A stretch of 64,000 nt of DNA from Vitellaria paradoxa (taxonomy: Eukaryota; Streptophyta; Magnoliopsida; Ericales; Sapotaceae). The stretch covers positions 7,228,342-7,292,341 of the forward strand of contig CM034234.1 in assembly GCA_019916065.1 (NCBI GenBank). Reading direction: 5' to 3'. The notes under the pieces are model-generated. The model made no database searches. It saw only the letters and a list, made by a program, of their open reading frames with translations, and was not told the DNA's origin. Within the stretch, counting starts at the first letter, position 1; each line of letters opens with the position of its first letter. Positions 1 through 13,016 of the stretch are shown piece by piece. The translations under genes and the position numbers were made by a program.

Positions 1-1931
1 GCGTCCACGTAGGACAAAAGTCACGTCAAGCTATCTGTCTTATTATATAGATATATCTTATTAATAGATAGGTCGGCACTTTGTTTGCTTGTAAAAAGGT
101 TTCTAGAAGCTAATTGCTCTCATGAGTCCAACATTAACCGCCCGTGTTAAAAATTTAAAAGAACTATAATGTCCCGCTCACGCTATCAAATTCACAGCCG
201 ACAGGCTGTTGGTATCCACAATTTCGGAAAACGGCGGATAAATATGGCCTAATGTGAATGTGTCAAAAACAATCGAAGTTACCCCAAAAAAAAAACAAAA
301 AAAAAATTATGAATATTTACTTATTTTTATTAATTTTTATTATTTTTATTTTGTTGTATATTTATTTTTAAAATTTAAAATTTACAAATTTTTATTAAAA
401 GTTACAAAATAGTTACCCACTTTTTTTTTAATATTTATTAATTTTTTCGTCTACTCTTTTAATCAAAATCGTTTAAAATGACTTGTTTTGTATCATTTTA
501 ATGCATTATTTGATCATTTTTAATTGATCTTCTAAACACAAAAAAAATAACTAAAATTCTCTATTTTTTTTAACTTTTAACCATTTTTAATCGTGCAAGT
601 AACCCCAATAAATACATATATGTACACGTTATATTGAACTTACCCGGCTCCATCTAGAAGAAACAAAAATAAAGAAATGATTCATAGCATCAAAATAGGA
701 TCGCTTGAGCTTAATTTAAATTTATTAATATTAGATTTTGAGTTTATTTCGTAAAACATAATTTCAATTCAATCTCAATTCACGAAGAATTAATCAAATC
801 AAAATGCTACCACTTCATTAAATTAAAAATAATTATTATTTTAATAAAAATATTATAATTTTATATATTGGTATTGTTTGAAGTTAAAAAAATATAAAAT
901 TTTAAAATTTTTACAAATACAAATTACGAGGACTATAAAATTTAAATTTTTTACTGACTGTACAAAGTACAAGATACTAATTTTTATAAATTTGTACAAT
1001 TCCAAACACACTCATTATATTAATTAAGTCAACTCGCAATTATTTGATTTAGATATTTTTAAAGTCGAATTCGAGATTAATTCTAAACCAACAATAAATT
1101 AAATTTAATTCAACTTGATAAAGTCATAATAAATTTGAAAGTTTTTGAATATACTGCCACGCGTCCAGTTTAGGCAAGTTAACACGTCAAAATTGAATGT
1201 CAATTATTGACCCTTTTTTTTTTTTTTTTTTGCTGGACTTTATTATTATGCTCTAGTGATTTGTTTTTTCATTTGGACTGATTTTTTTTTTTAAATTAAA
1301 AGGCTTAGTTTGGGAAGGCAAAAAAAGTGATTTTTTTTTTTTTTAGGCTAATTACTATAACTAAGTAAAAAAAAAAAGTCACCTTTTTATGTTTGAAAAG
1401 AAAAAAATAACTTTTTAATAATTGATTTTTAATTTTTGTTTATTTAATCTTTTTATTCTTAAAATTAAAAAAAAATTGTAAGAACGTAAATTGATATTTT
1501 ATAACATAAATAAATAGTCAAAATTTTCAAACGAAACCTAACTTGGGTCTTACTCCCTCCTAGTGGTTTCAAAATTGTATTTTTTTTCATTGCAATTGCC
1601 AATGCACACCGATGGGACTCCCCAGAAGCATATTCTAGATGAGCTCCGCAATTAATTGGCTAAAACTGTTTTATAAGTATCGCATGGCACCCACTTTGTT
1701 TAACTTTTTAGTACTTATGAAATTTGTCCACATGAGGTATTGGGTTGATAAGAAATTGGTCCTAAACTATAATAAAAGTAAAAAATTGTGATATAAGGAT
1801 GATATGTGAAAAATTTGATTGGAGAAAATATTGAGTTCATGAAAAGTTGATCCAAAAGTACAATAAAAATAGAAAGATGTGACATAAAGATGATATGTAA
1901 AAAAATTTAATTACAAAAAGTACAAAAATTA
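1..1931. other. AT-rich intergenic DNA with MITE-like repeats, no gene
   Basis: No reading frame of note. Homopolymer A and T tracts are frequent. A MITE-like stretch lies at about 1,296-1,545: its left end (GGCTTAGTTTGGGAAGG) is roughly mirrored by its right end (caaacgaaacctaac). Two imperfect tandem copies of the MITE family that recurs across the window (pattern 'ataaaagtaaaaa...gatgatatgt') lie at about 1,745-1,930 and run into the gap. The first 260 bases are less AT-rich than the rest, but I see no gene in them. Confidence 0.6.
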
Positions 1932-2031
1932 NNNNNNNNNNNNNNNNNNNNNNNNNNNNNNNNNNNNNNNNNNNNNNNNNNNNNNNNNNNNNNNNNNNNN
2001 NNNNNNNNNNNNNNNNNNNNNNNNNNNNNNN
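1932..2031. other. Assembly gap, 100 N
   Basis: Exactly 100 N, the usual placeholder for a join of unknown length. It lies just at the left edge of duplicated block A, so repeat content may have prevented assembly and the true left boundary of the block is hidden. Confidence 0.99.
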
Positions 2032-2457
2032 AATTTCAGATTATTTTCTGTCCAAATAATGTGGAGAATACCAAGGAAAGAAAGTAAGGTTTAAGCAATA
2101 ATGAGCCCATAAGAAAACTTGGACAAAGCTGAGAAAAGTTTAAGGGTTCAATTATATCATAAACATCATTAATTGATTGAATAATTCACATGAGCGAAGT
2201 TCTATGGTCTATGTTTGCCTAATTAAAAAGCCTATTTTGGATGGCTTAACGCCCATCAATTAGGAACGATTGAACCTTGGCTGTTCTTGGAGAGAGTATT
2301 AGTGCCTTGTTGGAAAACGTAATCCACAATTTCCTATATTTTATTTGAAGTAAGATGGCATATTCATCCACGTAAGGAAAATACATGAATTTCACTATAG
2401 GAGATAATAATACCAGAGTTAACAATGTTAATGACATAACATATTTATTATACTTTT

Positions 2458-5400
2458 TGTCACGCCCCCAATCTTGTGATTCAAGAGGTGAGTAAATAAC
2501 ATACGTATTATACACTAAGTAATTAATTCCTAATCAGAGTAATAAGATAACCCTGGAGCAACATTCTCAAAAGATAAATACATTACATAATATAAATTGA
2601 GCCTTAGCTATTACCAGACCGTTATGCTTCAACATATTCCATAATAATAACAATATACAAAATAGACCCTATGACCTTTACAACCCAATCAATTGAATCT
2701 CTAAATTAAAATAATATTATAATCCTAAATAAAAATTTTAATTTAAATAAATAAAAAATGTAATGTCTGCATCAGTTCATGCACTTTTAATCCCACCAAT
2801 GCTCACCTAATTTTTAGGATTTGTTCCTACAACAAGGTCTGTAAAGATGTGAGCACTAATGCACTTGTATCCAAAAGTATCATGAAAGCATATATAATAT
2901 GTAAGGTAATAATGTAAAACAATGCTAATATTTATAATTCAATATAACTCAACATAATCATGCAACACCATATAACAAATCCCAAGTCCTCATCCATGTA
3001 AGCATCACAATTTCATTATCAAACTAGACCTTATATAATTACATGTCATGATTATTGTCATTAATCTTATTTCTTAATCCAACTATTATTTACTTAATCA
3101 TTTTTTTCACAATCGTCCTTATTTATGTTCTTTTCTCACTCTATTTACGGGGGTGGACATAATTAACGTCTTCATTAGAGGCCATGATTAGTCTTAGTTT
3201 ATGTCATCGTTAGAGGCCACAATTAACCTTAATTTATGTCGTCGTTAGAGGCCACGATTAGCCCTAATTTACGTCATTGTTAGATGTCACGATTAGCCTT
3301 ATCACACATCATGTTGTAAGTTACTAACCTACTAGCATGAACACCAATCCTTGTAAAAGTTTTGGGTCTTTCAACTACAAGATAATCTCTATACCATTTC
3401 TATTTGTAATACCCACCATCCCTATGTCTCAATATTAATCACATCTCTAATTATCTTATTTTCCATTGACATCATCTACAATATGTCCATAACATACCAT
3501 CAGAATCCAAAAATCATACATGTCACCTCATCAATTCCTTTCACTTTTATTATCAATTTCAATAATGAGTCATCACATTCCAAAGTGAATTATTCTACCA
3601 TCTTCATCGTAACTAAATTATTCTTATTATGTTCTAATAATCAATATCATTCAATATAAACAACCAATCATACTTCAAAAATCACAATCAATCAATAATA
3701 ATAAATCGTTCATAGAGCAACTAATACTAAGTCACGTATCTCTTCAGTAATTCAATATCCTTTATCTTATCTCTTAAACATCATCCATCTAAACATTTCC
3801 ACCTCCAATATCTTATTTGATCATTTTATTGCAAAAAACTAGATTATACTCCATTTATCATAAATATCCAACACTAATTTCTCTTCATTCATAGTATTTA
3901 ATCACCATATCCTACATTTATCATCATATTATCTTTTATCTCTTTTCCTTTCCAACAAGCTTATCATATTCTTCTTATCTTCATGTTTAATCAAGGAACA
4001 TCTTATATCATCACAGTACCCAATATAACAATTTCAATTCAATTCAACCTTACAATAACATGTTATCACCATATTATACATTTTTCTTGTTTTCCTTAAC
4101 TCATTTTAACTCAACGTGAAACATATGTCAAGAGCAAGTTATCAAATATGGAGAATCACATCATAACAAATTTAAATTAGGGTTTAGACCAACTGGGGCT
4201 CTGCTGTAGGGGGACCCGGGCTCGCGCATCAAGGGCCAGGGCACCCCTCTGTGGGCAAACTTAGGTCTTTTACAAATCTCACATGTTTTATCCTAAAACT
4301 CGTTCTATAATCAAGTTCTTACACTTATAAACTTTACTTGAGTAAATTAGCAAGTTTACAACCTCTTTTGTTTAACAAAAGGGCAACTTAAACAAGGAAA
4401 ACTCCACATCTAAAGTTTTTGAAGGGGTCCGGGCGACCCCTTTGAGGGACCCAGGTGCCCTCACCACCTAACTAGGCTCGGGTAAACCGACCAGGGCACC
4501 CCCATAGGGACTCCGGGCACCCTCTTAATGTCCAATGTCCTACTTTTTTCTAGTTTGAGCTGAAATCCAAGGTTTTGTACCCTAAACTTTTGCCCAATCT
4601 AATGTTGAACCCAAAACCTCATTTGACATAAAAGACTCTAAGAAATCAATCAAAATAGCTTTAATTCACTCAATCTATCAAAACAAAAATGTGGATCAAA
4701 CCTATAGATTCACAAATTACACTCATATCACACCACTTGATTCTCATCCTCATGCCTCCAAACTCTTAAATAATAATCATACCAACATTTTCTAACTTAT
4801 TACATCTCATATATGCCAAAATGAGGCTAGAAATTCTACCTCAAACTTTGAACACAAAGTGAAGCCCGGTTTAGGCTTTAACTTTGAGTTGCACAATCTC
4901 CTCCCATTTGATCCAAACAACAAATAAGCCACATAGAAGTGTTCATTGAGTGCTTAATTCTAATATTGCAAGATTAATTTGAGTTTGGTGAAGGTTTGAG
5001 TGACTTACCAAAACCAAGTTCCTTGGTTCTTCCTTCGGTTCCCATTCCTCTCCCAGTTTACTTTTTCAAATCTCAAAACTCTCTCTCCTTCTTCTCTCTC
5101 ACCACATATACATGTGCATGGCTTGGTTACAAGTATTTTACAGGTCCCTACACTCTTCCTACTCCCTTATTTCTGATCATAGTGTAACATCCGTTGCCAA
5201 ACACAGAATCACGTCCATTTGTCAATCTACCACACAGGAGGGGCGCCCTATTGAGGACCCAGGCGCCTGCCCCTCTACCAGAGGGCGCCCGCCTATATGC
5301 TTCCGAGCTAAAATGCTAATTTTTGAATTATTTGGCCATTAGTTCTAAAATTTACCATTATAAGTTATCTCTAATGACTAATACTAATTAAATAACATAC

Positions 5401-5464
5401 TATCATATCTAAAATGTGTTAAAAACCATCAATTTATATCAATTCGAAAACTTGGGATATTACA
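2458..5464. mobile_element. Solo-LTR-like element (copy A), TG...CA with 5-bp target duplication
   Basis: Begins TGTCACGCCC and ends GGGATATTACA, flanked on both sides by CTTTT (2453-2457 and 5465-5469). TG...CA ends with a 5-bp target duplication are the signature of an LTR. With no internal coding region and no second LTR in 3.0 kb, the simplest reading is a solo LTR left by recombination. The length and TGTCACGCCC start recall long LTRs of Del/Tekay-type Gypsy elements; that family assignment is inference. Inside are GC-rich inclusions such as GGGGCGCCC (about 4,190-4,540 and 5,235-5,300), which stand out in the AT-rich background. Confidence 0.75.
3155..3310. repeat. Short tandem repeat, ~41-bp unit, about 4 copies
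   Basis: The phrase 'gtcgttagaggccacgatta' and close variants recur about every 41 bases inside the solo-LTR-like element. The same array is present in block B at about 21,897-22,050, so it predates the duplication. Confidence 0.7.
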
Positions 5465-5469
5465 CTTTT

Positions 5470-6489
5470 ATGTGTGGATAATTTAGTGAACGATTATATT
5501 AGAGTATATTTAATGCATATACACATTGTTATAACAAAGTATATTTAATATAATTTTTATCTGCTGACAATTTTACCTTTATTAAATTAGTAGAGAGTTA
5601 AACTTCACATCTATTTCATTAATTTTTAAATTAATATTTATTTTCTTTTCCAACCATTAAATCAATTAACTTTTAAATTAACATTTAGTAAAATTATTTT
5701 TTGACTAAGACTAAATTAATTAGTAAATTAATAAATAAATTAATTTTCTTAATGGGAGGAAAAAGTATACAAAATTTAAATTTTGAACTAATAAATTAGT
5801 AAAGTTTAATATCAATCAATTTTCATGAATAAAAAATAAATATAAAAACTTCAAATTCTGAATTAATTATCTAAATTAATATTCCACCGTAAATTTCTTT
5901 TATTAAATTAATCTTCATGATCGAAAGATAAATATATAAAATTTAATTTCAAAATTAATTATCCAAATAATTCATGTTTCATCCTTAAATTGGTAAATCA
6001 ATTAATAGAAATTATTATTAATTAATTTTCATAACTTAAAAATGAATATATAAATCCAATTTTTAAAACTAATTATCAAATTATTGTTTTCACTAACTAA
6101 TAAATTTTTTATTAAATCAATTTCTATGACTAAAAGAATAAATATATAAAATTTGAATTTTAGAATTAATTATTGAAACTATTCATATTTCCATTAATTA
6201 GTAAACTAATAATAAAATTTATTAATAAGACCTCGATCGTCGATACTGCTCCCAAAAGAATTTTTATGGTTAAAAATAGAAACCTATATACACAATATTA
6301 CAACTCTAATGATCCAATTATTGAATGAACTGGGATCTATAATATTCTTGGCAAAGAAAAAAAAATATATATAGAATATTTTCAAAACATTGTTGCTTTT
6401 GTTCATGAATCCTTCGTGTATAATTATTGAAACTATTCATATTCTCCATTAATTAGTAAACTAAATAATAAAATTTATTAATAAATCGA
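5470..6489. repeat. Degenerate tandem repeats, ~125-bp AT-rich unit
   Basis: Variants of 'actaaaagataaatatataaaattt' followed by 'taattattgaaactattcat' and 'ttagtaaactaa' recur about every 120-130 bases from about 5,745. The last ~250 bases (6,167-6,420) are a direct copy of 6,420-6,660, so the start of the left inverted arm occurs twice here. Block B has only one copy (24,890-25,080). No gene. Confidence 0.65.
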
Positions 6490-6614
6490 TCTTCATAACT
6501 GCTCCCAAAGAATTTTTATGGTTAAAAAGATAAACCTTATACTACACAATATTACGACTCTAATGATCCAATTAGTTGAATGAACTGGGATCTATAGTAA
6601 TTCTTGGCAAAGAA

Positions 6615-6645
<31 letters not shown>

Positions 6646-7070
6646 CAAAAACATTGTTGCTTTTGTTCATGAATTTTCGTGATTCTCCAAGTTTCGTTTT
6701 CTTTCAGTTCAGGGAGATGCTAAGATTGAAGTCTCCAATTTTGATTTTTTTTAAATTTAATGTAATTTAATTATAATTTTGAATACTTCTTATCAAGGTT
6801 TATTTCCTCAAATTTAATGTTAATTATAATTTTGAATACTCCTCAACGATTATTTCCTCAAATTGTTTTTTGTCTTTTAAACTTTCAATAGCTACTTTAT
6901 CTAACAATTTTTCAACTGTTTTTCCCCGTTGATCATGTTTCAGCCTAAAACCCGTATAATTAGACCATCTCATATGGAGCCTTTACTCAAAAAATTTTTT
7001 ATTGTGCAAGTTGGTCGTAGAACAAAACTTCAGTTTGGCAAGTCTTTGTTGGTCGATCTTAATTAACATT
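6490..7070 (+). repeat. Left arm of long inverted repeat (copy A)
   Basis: Reads as the reverse complement of 9,458-9,972. Matching landmarks are 'gctcccaaagaat', 'actctaatgatccaatta', 'ttgatcatgtttcag', 'aaaacccgta', 'gagcctttactcaaaa' and 'tttgttggtcgatctt'. Interrupted by A/T tracts and small indels. Confidence 0.8.
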
Positions 7071-7535
7071 TAAAGTATATTAATTAATATTTTATATTTT
7101 ATTTTAAAATTACATTACAATTTAATTGAATTTTTATCTGCACTATTTTTTTAATTATAATAATTATTATTATTTTAATTCTCAGTACACAACAACATAT
7201 TTTAAATTTACTGTTAAATTTAATTCGTACAAAAAATTACTATTAAAAATTATTCATAAATAGTTCAAGTTCGCACAGAGAGTTGCTTAGACTCACTTAT
7301 ATTCAAAACGAGTTAAACCCAAACTCAAAATGAACCAATTTTTCTATTTATATATGTTTATCTGTTTATATTTTTTATTTTTTATTTTCTATTATTATTA
7401 TTTTTTAAATAAAACTGAAACAGTATTTTGAAATGTAATTTTGTTTATAATTAAAATTTTTTCTCTTAATAAAATATTTAATTTTATTAGTTTCTTAAAA
7501 AACTTAATTGATGTTAATAGAATATATTTCGTATT

Positions 7536-7614
7536 AATTTAATTGATTAATTTAATTTAATTAATCTAATTTTAATTTAATTAAATTAGATTAATTAAAT
7601 TAATCAATTAAATT
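7536..7614. repeat. Near-perfect AT hairpin
   Basis: The left half (ending 'taatctaattt') is mirrored by the right half (starting 'aaattagattaatt') with one 5-base length difference. It can form a stem of about 32 bp made only of A-T pairs and G-C pairs at a few points. Block B has a decayed equivalent near 25,980-26,035. Confidence 0.7.
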
Positions 7615-9195
7615 AGGTAAATTAAATTATTGTATAAAATAATTTAAATCATAAATATAAATATATTAATTATAAGTTAACATATTATTTATTAAAAACA
7701 ATTAAATAAATTTATTACATAATAATTTTAAAAATATATTTAATAATTGAATTAAATTAATTTTATTATTTATTAACAATAATTTAATATAATATATTAC
7801 ATATTAATTTTGATAATTAAATCAAATTCATTATTTATATTATTTATTTAAAAGTAATTTTAGCTCAACAAAATATATAAGTAAAATAATTAATTTTAAT
7901 ATGATAACAAAAAAAAAGAGACAAAGTATTTATAACAAAAAAATAGAGTAAAAACTACTATTTTTTCATTTTTTTTATTTAAGTTTTTATTTTTTTTGGA
8001 AATAAAAAAATATAAGTTGATTTAAAACGAATAATTTTTTATTGTCAGTTTATAAAATTTAAAAAACATAAATAGTAAAACAAAAATAGAAAATATTATT
8101 AAACGGAGGATCAATAATTAAGCCTAAATAGGGTCAAGTTCAGCTTTAATTTGTTTGGACCACCCACTACCCACTGCTTGGTAATATTTGGGAAATGATA
8201 TATAATAAATATTAATAGGACCAAAATTATTAATTTATAAATGAAATGCAAAATACAAAAGGCACAGTGGTTTAGGATATTTATTTGTAATGTAAGCGAA
8301 AACAACACCCACAAAAAAAAAAAAAGTCACAATAGAAATATTTAAAATTTTTTACGAATCCAATAATATGTATTTTATTTTTAAATTTTGTTTATTCTAT
8401 TTTCTTTTGTAATGAATATTATCTTTTTACATTAGAAAAAACTAAAACTAAATTAAAAATAAAAATGTTATATATATTGATATATAATTTTTAGCCGAAT
8501 GATAAAATTTTCATGCATATCTACATTCCACCAGGGCGTGGGTCTGTGGAGTTTAGGGTAGGTTCGGTGCACCTGTGACTGTACGATGCATGTGTAAATC
8601 GTCGGAGCACTTATACAATAGATCGTAACAGTGTCCTATTAAGTGATCCGACCAATTCGCGGTGACACCAGCCTTACCTGAAAACGATCAAACACGGCAG
8701 TTCCGCCTACCGATAATAACTACACACTCTACACCAGTGGTGAATACGGGGGGGGGGGCCCCCATCGTCTCTTGCGTCGGTTGCAGAGAGACGAGACCGA
8801 GAGAGAGAGAGAGAGGTGGTACCTTTTGGTTTGGCGGGCAAATTATATAATCCAACAATCAGCCTTGCACTGCGTGTGAAACGGGGAATCACATTTTCAG
8901 CCCAACGCATGAATCGGTATTACAATTCCAGAGGTGCCAGCTGTAATGCTCAGCCCTTTCTTTTTCTTTTCTTTTTCTTTTGTCGTTATTATTAAGAGTA
9001 TACACTAAATTTTGTTAGAATTCTTACACGAATTGGTGAATTTAATTAGTGTATTTAGAGTTATATAAATTATAAAAATTAATATCTCGTATTTTATACA
9101 ATAAGTAAAGAATTTAAATTTATTATCTCGTAATTCGTGTATATAAAGATTATAGTGTTTTGTATTATTTTGTTTAACTCCAAACGTTATCTAAC

Positions 9196-9352
9196 TTTAG
9201 GAGTGTTTGGTTAGTAAAATTGTGGCCAAAAAGTACAGTAAAAGTATAAAAATTTGATGTAAAAGTGATACGTAGTAAAATTAATTGAAAAAAAATATTA
9301 AAAATTATAGAATTAAACGAATTTTAATTAATTTTGACCAACCAAACAACCT
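9196..9352 (+). mobile_element. MITE, ~155 bp, abundant local family
   Basis: Starts 'aggagtgtttggttagtaaa' and ends 'ttgaccaaccaaacaacc', giving terminal inverted repeats of about 13 bp (TGTTTGGTTRG). The interior is the family signature 'agtaaaagtataaaaatttgatgtaaaa'. Other copies, from intact to decayed, are near 1,745-1,930, 10,470-10,612, 10,938-11,090, 11,850-11,975, 27,870-28,022, 44,690-44,845, 59,560-59,680 and 63,206-63,345. Family assignment (hAT- or Harbinger-derived) is not clear from the sequence. Confidence 0.75.
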
Positions 9353-9457
9353 ATTTACATCACTCCAAACGCACCCTAGTTACTTATTGGCACTAAAAAG
9401 TGCTCAAGCTGGCCCGGACAGTCATAAGCTAAAAAAAAGGACGCTTGCAATGTCCCA

Positions 9458-9972
9458 ATAATTGACCATTAAGATCGACCAACAAAGGCTTATCCCAAAA
9501 ATTAACCATTAATTAAGATCGACACAAAGACTCATCAAACTGAACTTTTGTTCTACGACCAACACATCGAAAGACTTTTGAGTAAGGCTCCAAATTAACC
9601 ATTAATGAGCTGCTCTGATTTACGGGTGTTAGACTGAAACGTGATCAACGGGAAATAAATTCGAAAAATTTTAGACGAAGGGGCTGTTGAAAGTTTAAAA
9701 AAAAAAAAAAAAATTGAGGAAATAGCTCTTGAGAAGTGTGCAAAATTATATTAAAATTACATTAAATTAAAAAAATATCAAAATTTGAGACATCAACTGC
9801 CCCTTGGCTGAAAGAAAATGGAACCCGGCGACACATGGATGAAGAAGTTTTAAAAAATATTTTTTTTCTGCAAAGAATTACCCTCACATTCCAATTCATT
9901 CAATAATTGGATCATTAGAGTGATCGTCTTGTTATAGGTTTTATGTTTTCTAATCATAGGTATTCTTTTGGA
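9458..9972 (-). repeat. Right arm of long inverted repeat (copy A)
   Basis: Reverse complement of 6,490-7,070. It ends at 'attcttttgg', six bases short of the end seen in copy B (gggagc), so the terminal bases are lost or replaced here. Confidence 0.8.
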
Positions 9973-12900
9973 TGATAATATTTGCCTTTTTAGGAATAAC
10001 TTTTAATATGTGAGCCAAACTATTATTTTTTTAATTATATAAAGACAATTATAATGGCCTATATAGCTTTATCACAAAATTAAATTACCTTTTTTTAAGG
10101 GAAATGATAAATAAACTCACTCATTAACTTCTTTCACTCCATTTATTAGTTTTCATTAAACTATTATAGAGTGGAGAAAGTTAATAGAGAAGTACAAATG
10201 CCCCCACTATTTTGTTTTATTATGTTACATATATGTAAATCTAATGACTGAAATTAATTTGTCAATATCAAAAATTATCATTTAATATCATAAAACTTTT
10301 GATATTGAAATAATAATTTGTAATATAATATTTTACATAGGTGCATTTGGAATGGAAAAAAAAAATTGGTAACCATGATAAAAGTTAAATTTCCGAAATT
10401 TTATAATGAAAAAAAAAGTTAAAAAAATTAAAAAAAATTTTAAACTTTTTGATAAAGGTCTTGTTTGGTGGCACTAAAAGTTACCAAAATTCACTAATTT
10501 TAACTAATTTTGGAAACTTTTTTTCAATCAAATTTTTTCATATTTTACTTTTATGTCTAATCTTTTTATTTTTATTATATTTTTGATTAACTTTTTGTCA
10601 ACTAAATACCCCCAAAGATTACTGCTTCGAACGAAGCCCAAAGGTAAGAAAAACAAAAAGTGACGTGCTAACATAAAATATGGTTGGTTAATTAAGGCAC
10701 CGTTTGGAATTCCAAAAACTCTATAAATTTTTGTTACATTAATTTTTTTCTTTCACTGTATGTATTACGAACTCACAATTTTTTTTATTTTATCTCATTT
10801 TTTTCACTTTTTATCACTCCAACACAAACAGAATAATGCACTGATTACTGGAAAAGTGGTGCAATTAAGTAGTACACGATTACTAGGAAAAGTTGTGCCC
10901 AAAAAATGAAAGCGTTGTTTTAAACAGTCTTTAAAACTGTTTGATTGGTAAAAAATTTAGTTAAAAAATATAATAAAATATAAAAATTTAATGTAAAAAT
11001 GATATCTGATAAAATTTAATTAAAAAATATAAAATGTTATAAAATTAGTAAATTTTAATTAATTTTAACCAATTAAACAAATGTGGTTGAAGGGCCCGGC
11101 TTATAACACTAAATTTTGATAAAAGAATACAAAATAAAAAATAAAAGATATAAATTTTAAATATCAAGTGTTTAATATGTTTTTCAAAATGTAAAAGTTA
11201 GTAAAAAGTAAGGTGTGTTTGTAGTGATAAAAAGTGAGATAAATTGAAAGTTCGTAAGCGTGCAGTGAAAGAAAAAATTGATGTGATATAAATTAACAGA
11301 GATTTATAGAGTTTTTTGTTATTTGTTTGCAAACTAAACGAAGCCTAATAAAGTTAATAAAATTTGATAAAAGGTAAAAAAAAAAAACTTTATAAAAATT
11401 GAATAAAGTTAAAAAAACTTAAGAATTTTAGTATAAAAAAATTAAGAACAATAAAAAAATTTTGATTAAATGTAATACTCCAAACACAGACTAGTGAACA
11501 AATTTTAAAACGATAACTTCATACATTTGGAGAAGCAACAACCTTTTTCGTTCTCTTCTATTGTTTTTTTAGGCGTGAAAATGTAAAAATTAAATAATTT
11601 TTAATTTTTTTTTTGCTAAAATTTAGTGCTTCAAACCAAAGCGTAAAAGACAGAAAAAACAAAATGGTTTAATATTAATAAATTAGTAAGGGTCTACGCC
11701 AAATCCTTCTCTCACTAAGGATGATTTTTTTTAAATAACAAAAAAAACAAAAAAATCAAAAAACAAAGAAAGACGTACCGTTAAGACAAGAAAAATAAAG
11801 TGACTTGCTAACTGAAAATATGATTGGTCAACTAAAAGAGGTATTTAGTTGATTAAAATTAATAAAAATTTATTAATTTTTTATATTTTTTCTAATCAAA
11901 TTTATTATATATTACTTTTAAATTAAAATTTTATATTTTATTAGAATTTATTGACTAAAATTTTACCTATCAAACATTGCTCGATAGTGCACACGATTAG
12001 TAGAAAAGGTGGTGCAATTAAATTGTGCACATGATTACTAGAAAAAGTGATGGCCGAAAAACTGAAGCGCTAGTTGCAAACAGTCCTCTAAATGCAGCAC
12101 AACTATTCTCAACCGCATCAAAATGTCGCATAATCCATAACTCAAGTGAGGATAGTTGATTTTTAAATAAAAAATATATTTTATGATTATAATGATTTTG
12201 AATTAAATCATTAATAATTGCTCATAATTTTAGTTTAAAATAGATGAGTGGTGGCTTGTGTAGTAAAAAAAAAAAACGTGGGAGTAGAATTAAATTCATT
12301 CAAAATGTGTTAAAGTGTTAGTTTTGAGTGCTAAATTTTATTAAAAAAATAAAAACTAAAAAGTTATATAAGTTTTAAATTATTGAATGTTTTTATATTT
12401 TTTTTAAAGTGTAAAAAATTGATAAAAATTAAGTAAAATTAGTAAAATTTAAAGGTAAAAAAACTTGATAAAAATTTAAAAAAGTTGAAAAAATTAGAAA
12501 TTATTAATATAAAGGAAGTTAAAAAAATTAAAAAAAAATTAGAGATTTTTGATTAAATTTAACACCCGAAAATTAACAAGTTTAAAACATCATGCAGCAT
12601 TCAAAGAAGCAACAATTTTTTTTTTTTTTTTGGTTTTGTTTTGCTTACTTTTTAATGTGTATTTGAAGTGATAAAAAGTGAGATAAAATAAGAATAAATT
12701 ATGGAGTTCGTAATTCATACAGTGAAATAAAAAATTAATAACTTTAAAAATTTTTTACTTTTTTTTATCAATTTTTTAAATTTTTTATTTTTTTTTTTTT
12801 TTTTTGTTTGTTACCTGCGGGCTCAGGCGAGACGTTAGATGGAAAAATATAAGATACAGAAGCAATTATAACCATGGACAAGTATATGTATTTGTTATGC

Positions 12901-13016
12901 ATATATAACCTACATATATGACCTAGCACACGAAAACTCAAGAGAACTCTAACTATATATGCATTTATCGAAAGGGTTTATTGAGTACTTCAATTCATCA
13001 ACTTCGCCCAGAAGCA
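9973..13016. repeat. AT-rich upstream region of UGT copy 1, with a degenerate ~1.1-kb direct duplication
   Basis: No gene. About 10,620-11,560 is repeated at about 11,765-12,640. Shared landmarks in order are 'aaaaagtgacgtgctaac', 'aatatggttggt', 'gtggtgcaattaa', 'cgattactagg', 'aaacagtc' and 'agaagcaacaa'. Each unit also carries MITE-like pieces (10,470-10,612, 10,700-10,835, 10,938-11,090, 11,211-11,345, 11,850-11,975). The last 130 bases before UGT copy 1 are unique and contain a TATA-like tract. Confidence 0.6.
12954..12960 (+). promoter_or_regulatory. Candidate TATA box of UGT copy 1
   Basis: TATATAT about 60 bases before the chosen ATG (13,017), implying a short leader. The TTACGTCA motif shared by the other two UGT promoters is not seen here. 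Confidence 0.35.

Larger units (their letters stand above)
7071..9457. other. Loop of inverted-repeat structure A, no gene
   Basis: Holds a very AT-rich ATTAA tract with a hairpin (7,536-7,614), then a moderately GC-rich segment (8,530-8,930) with a G(10)C(5) run near 8,748-8,762 and a GA repeat near 8,800. Next come two MITE-like units (about 9,000-9,195 and 9,196-9,352). No reading frame with recognisable homology. Confidence 0.55.
2032..9972 (+). repeat. Segmental duplication block, copy A
   Basis: Colinear over almost its whole length with 20,765-28,664. Landmarks shared in the same order are: 'gagaataccaaggaaa', the solo-LTR-like element with its terminal bases, the ATTAA-rich tract, the left inverted arm, the GA-repeat segment, 'tcggtattacaattccag', 'gtgctcaagctggcccggac', and the right inverted arm ending 'cataggtattcttttgg'. 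Differences are mostly single-base indels plus a few larger ones. The block contains no gene. It lies upstream of UGT copy 1, as copy B lies upstream of UGT copy 3. Confidence 0.9.

Noticed and set aside
2246..2515. 89-codon minus-strand frame at the start of block A
   Set aside because: It crosses the LTR boundary, is not kept in block B, and has no familiar motif.
4996..5342. Open frames beginning MSDLPKPSS, also present in block B (23,713-23,976)
   Set aside because: They are kept in both blocks only because the DNA is duplicated. They lie within the solo-LTR-like element, diverge in frame after about 20 codons, and match no family.
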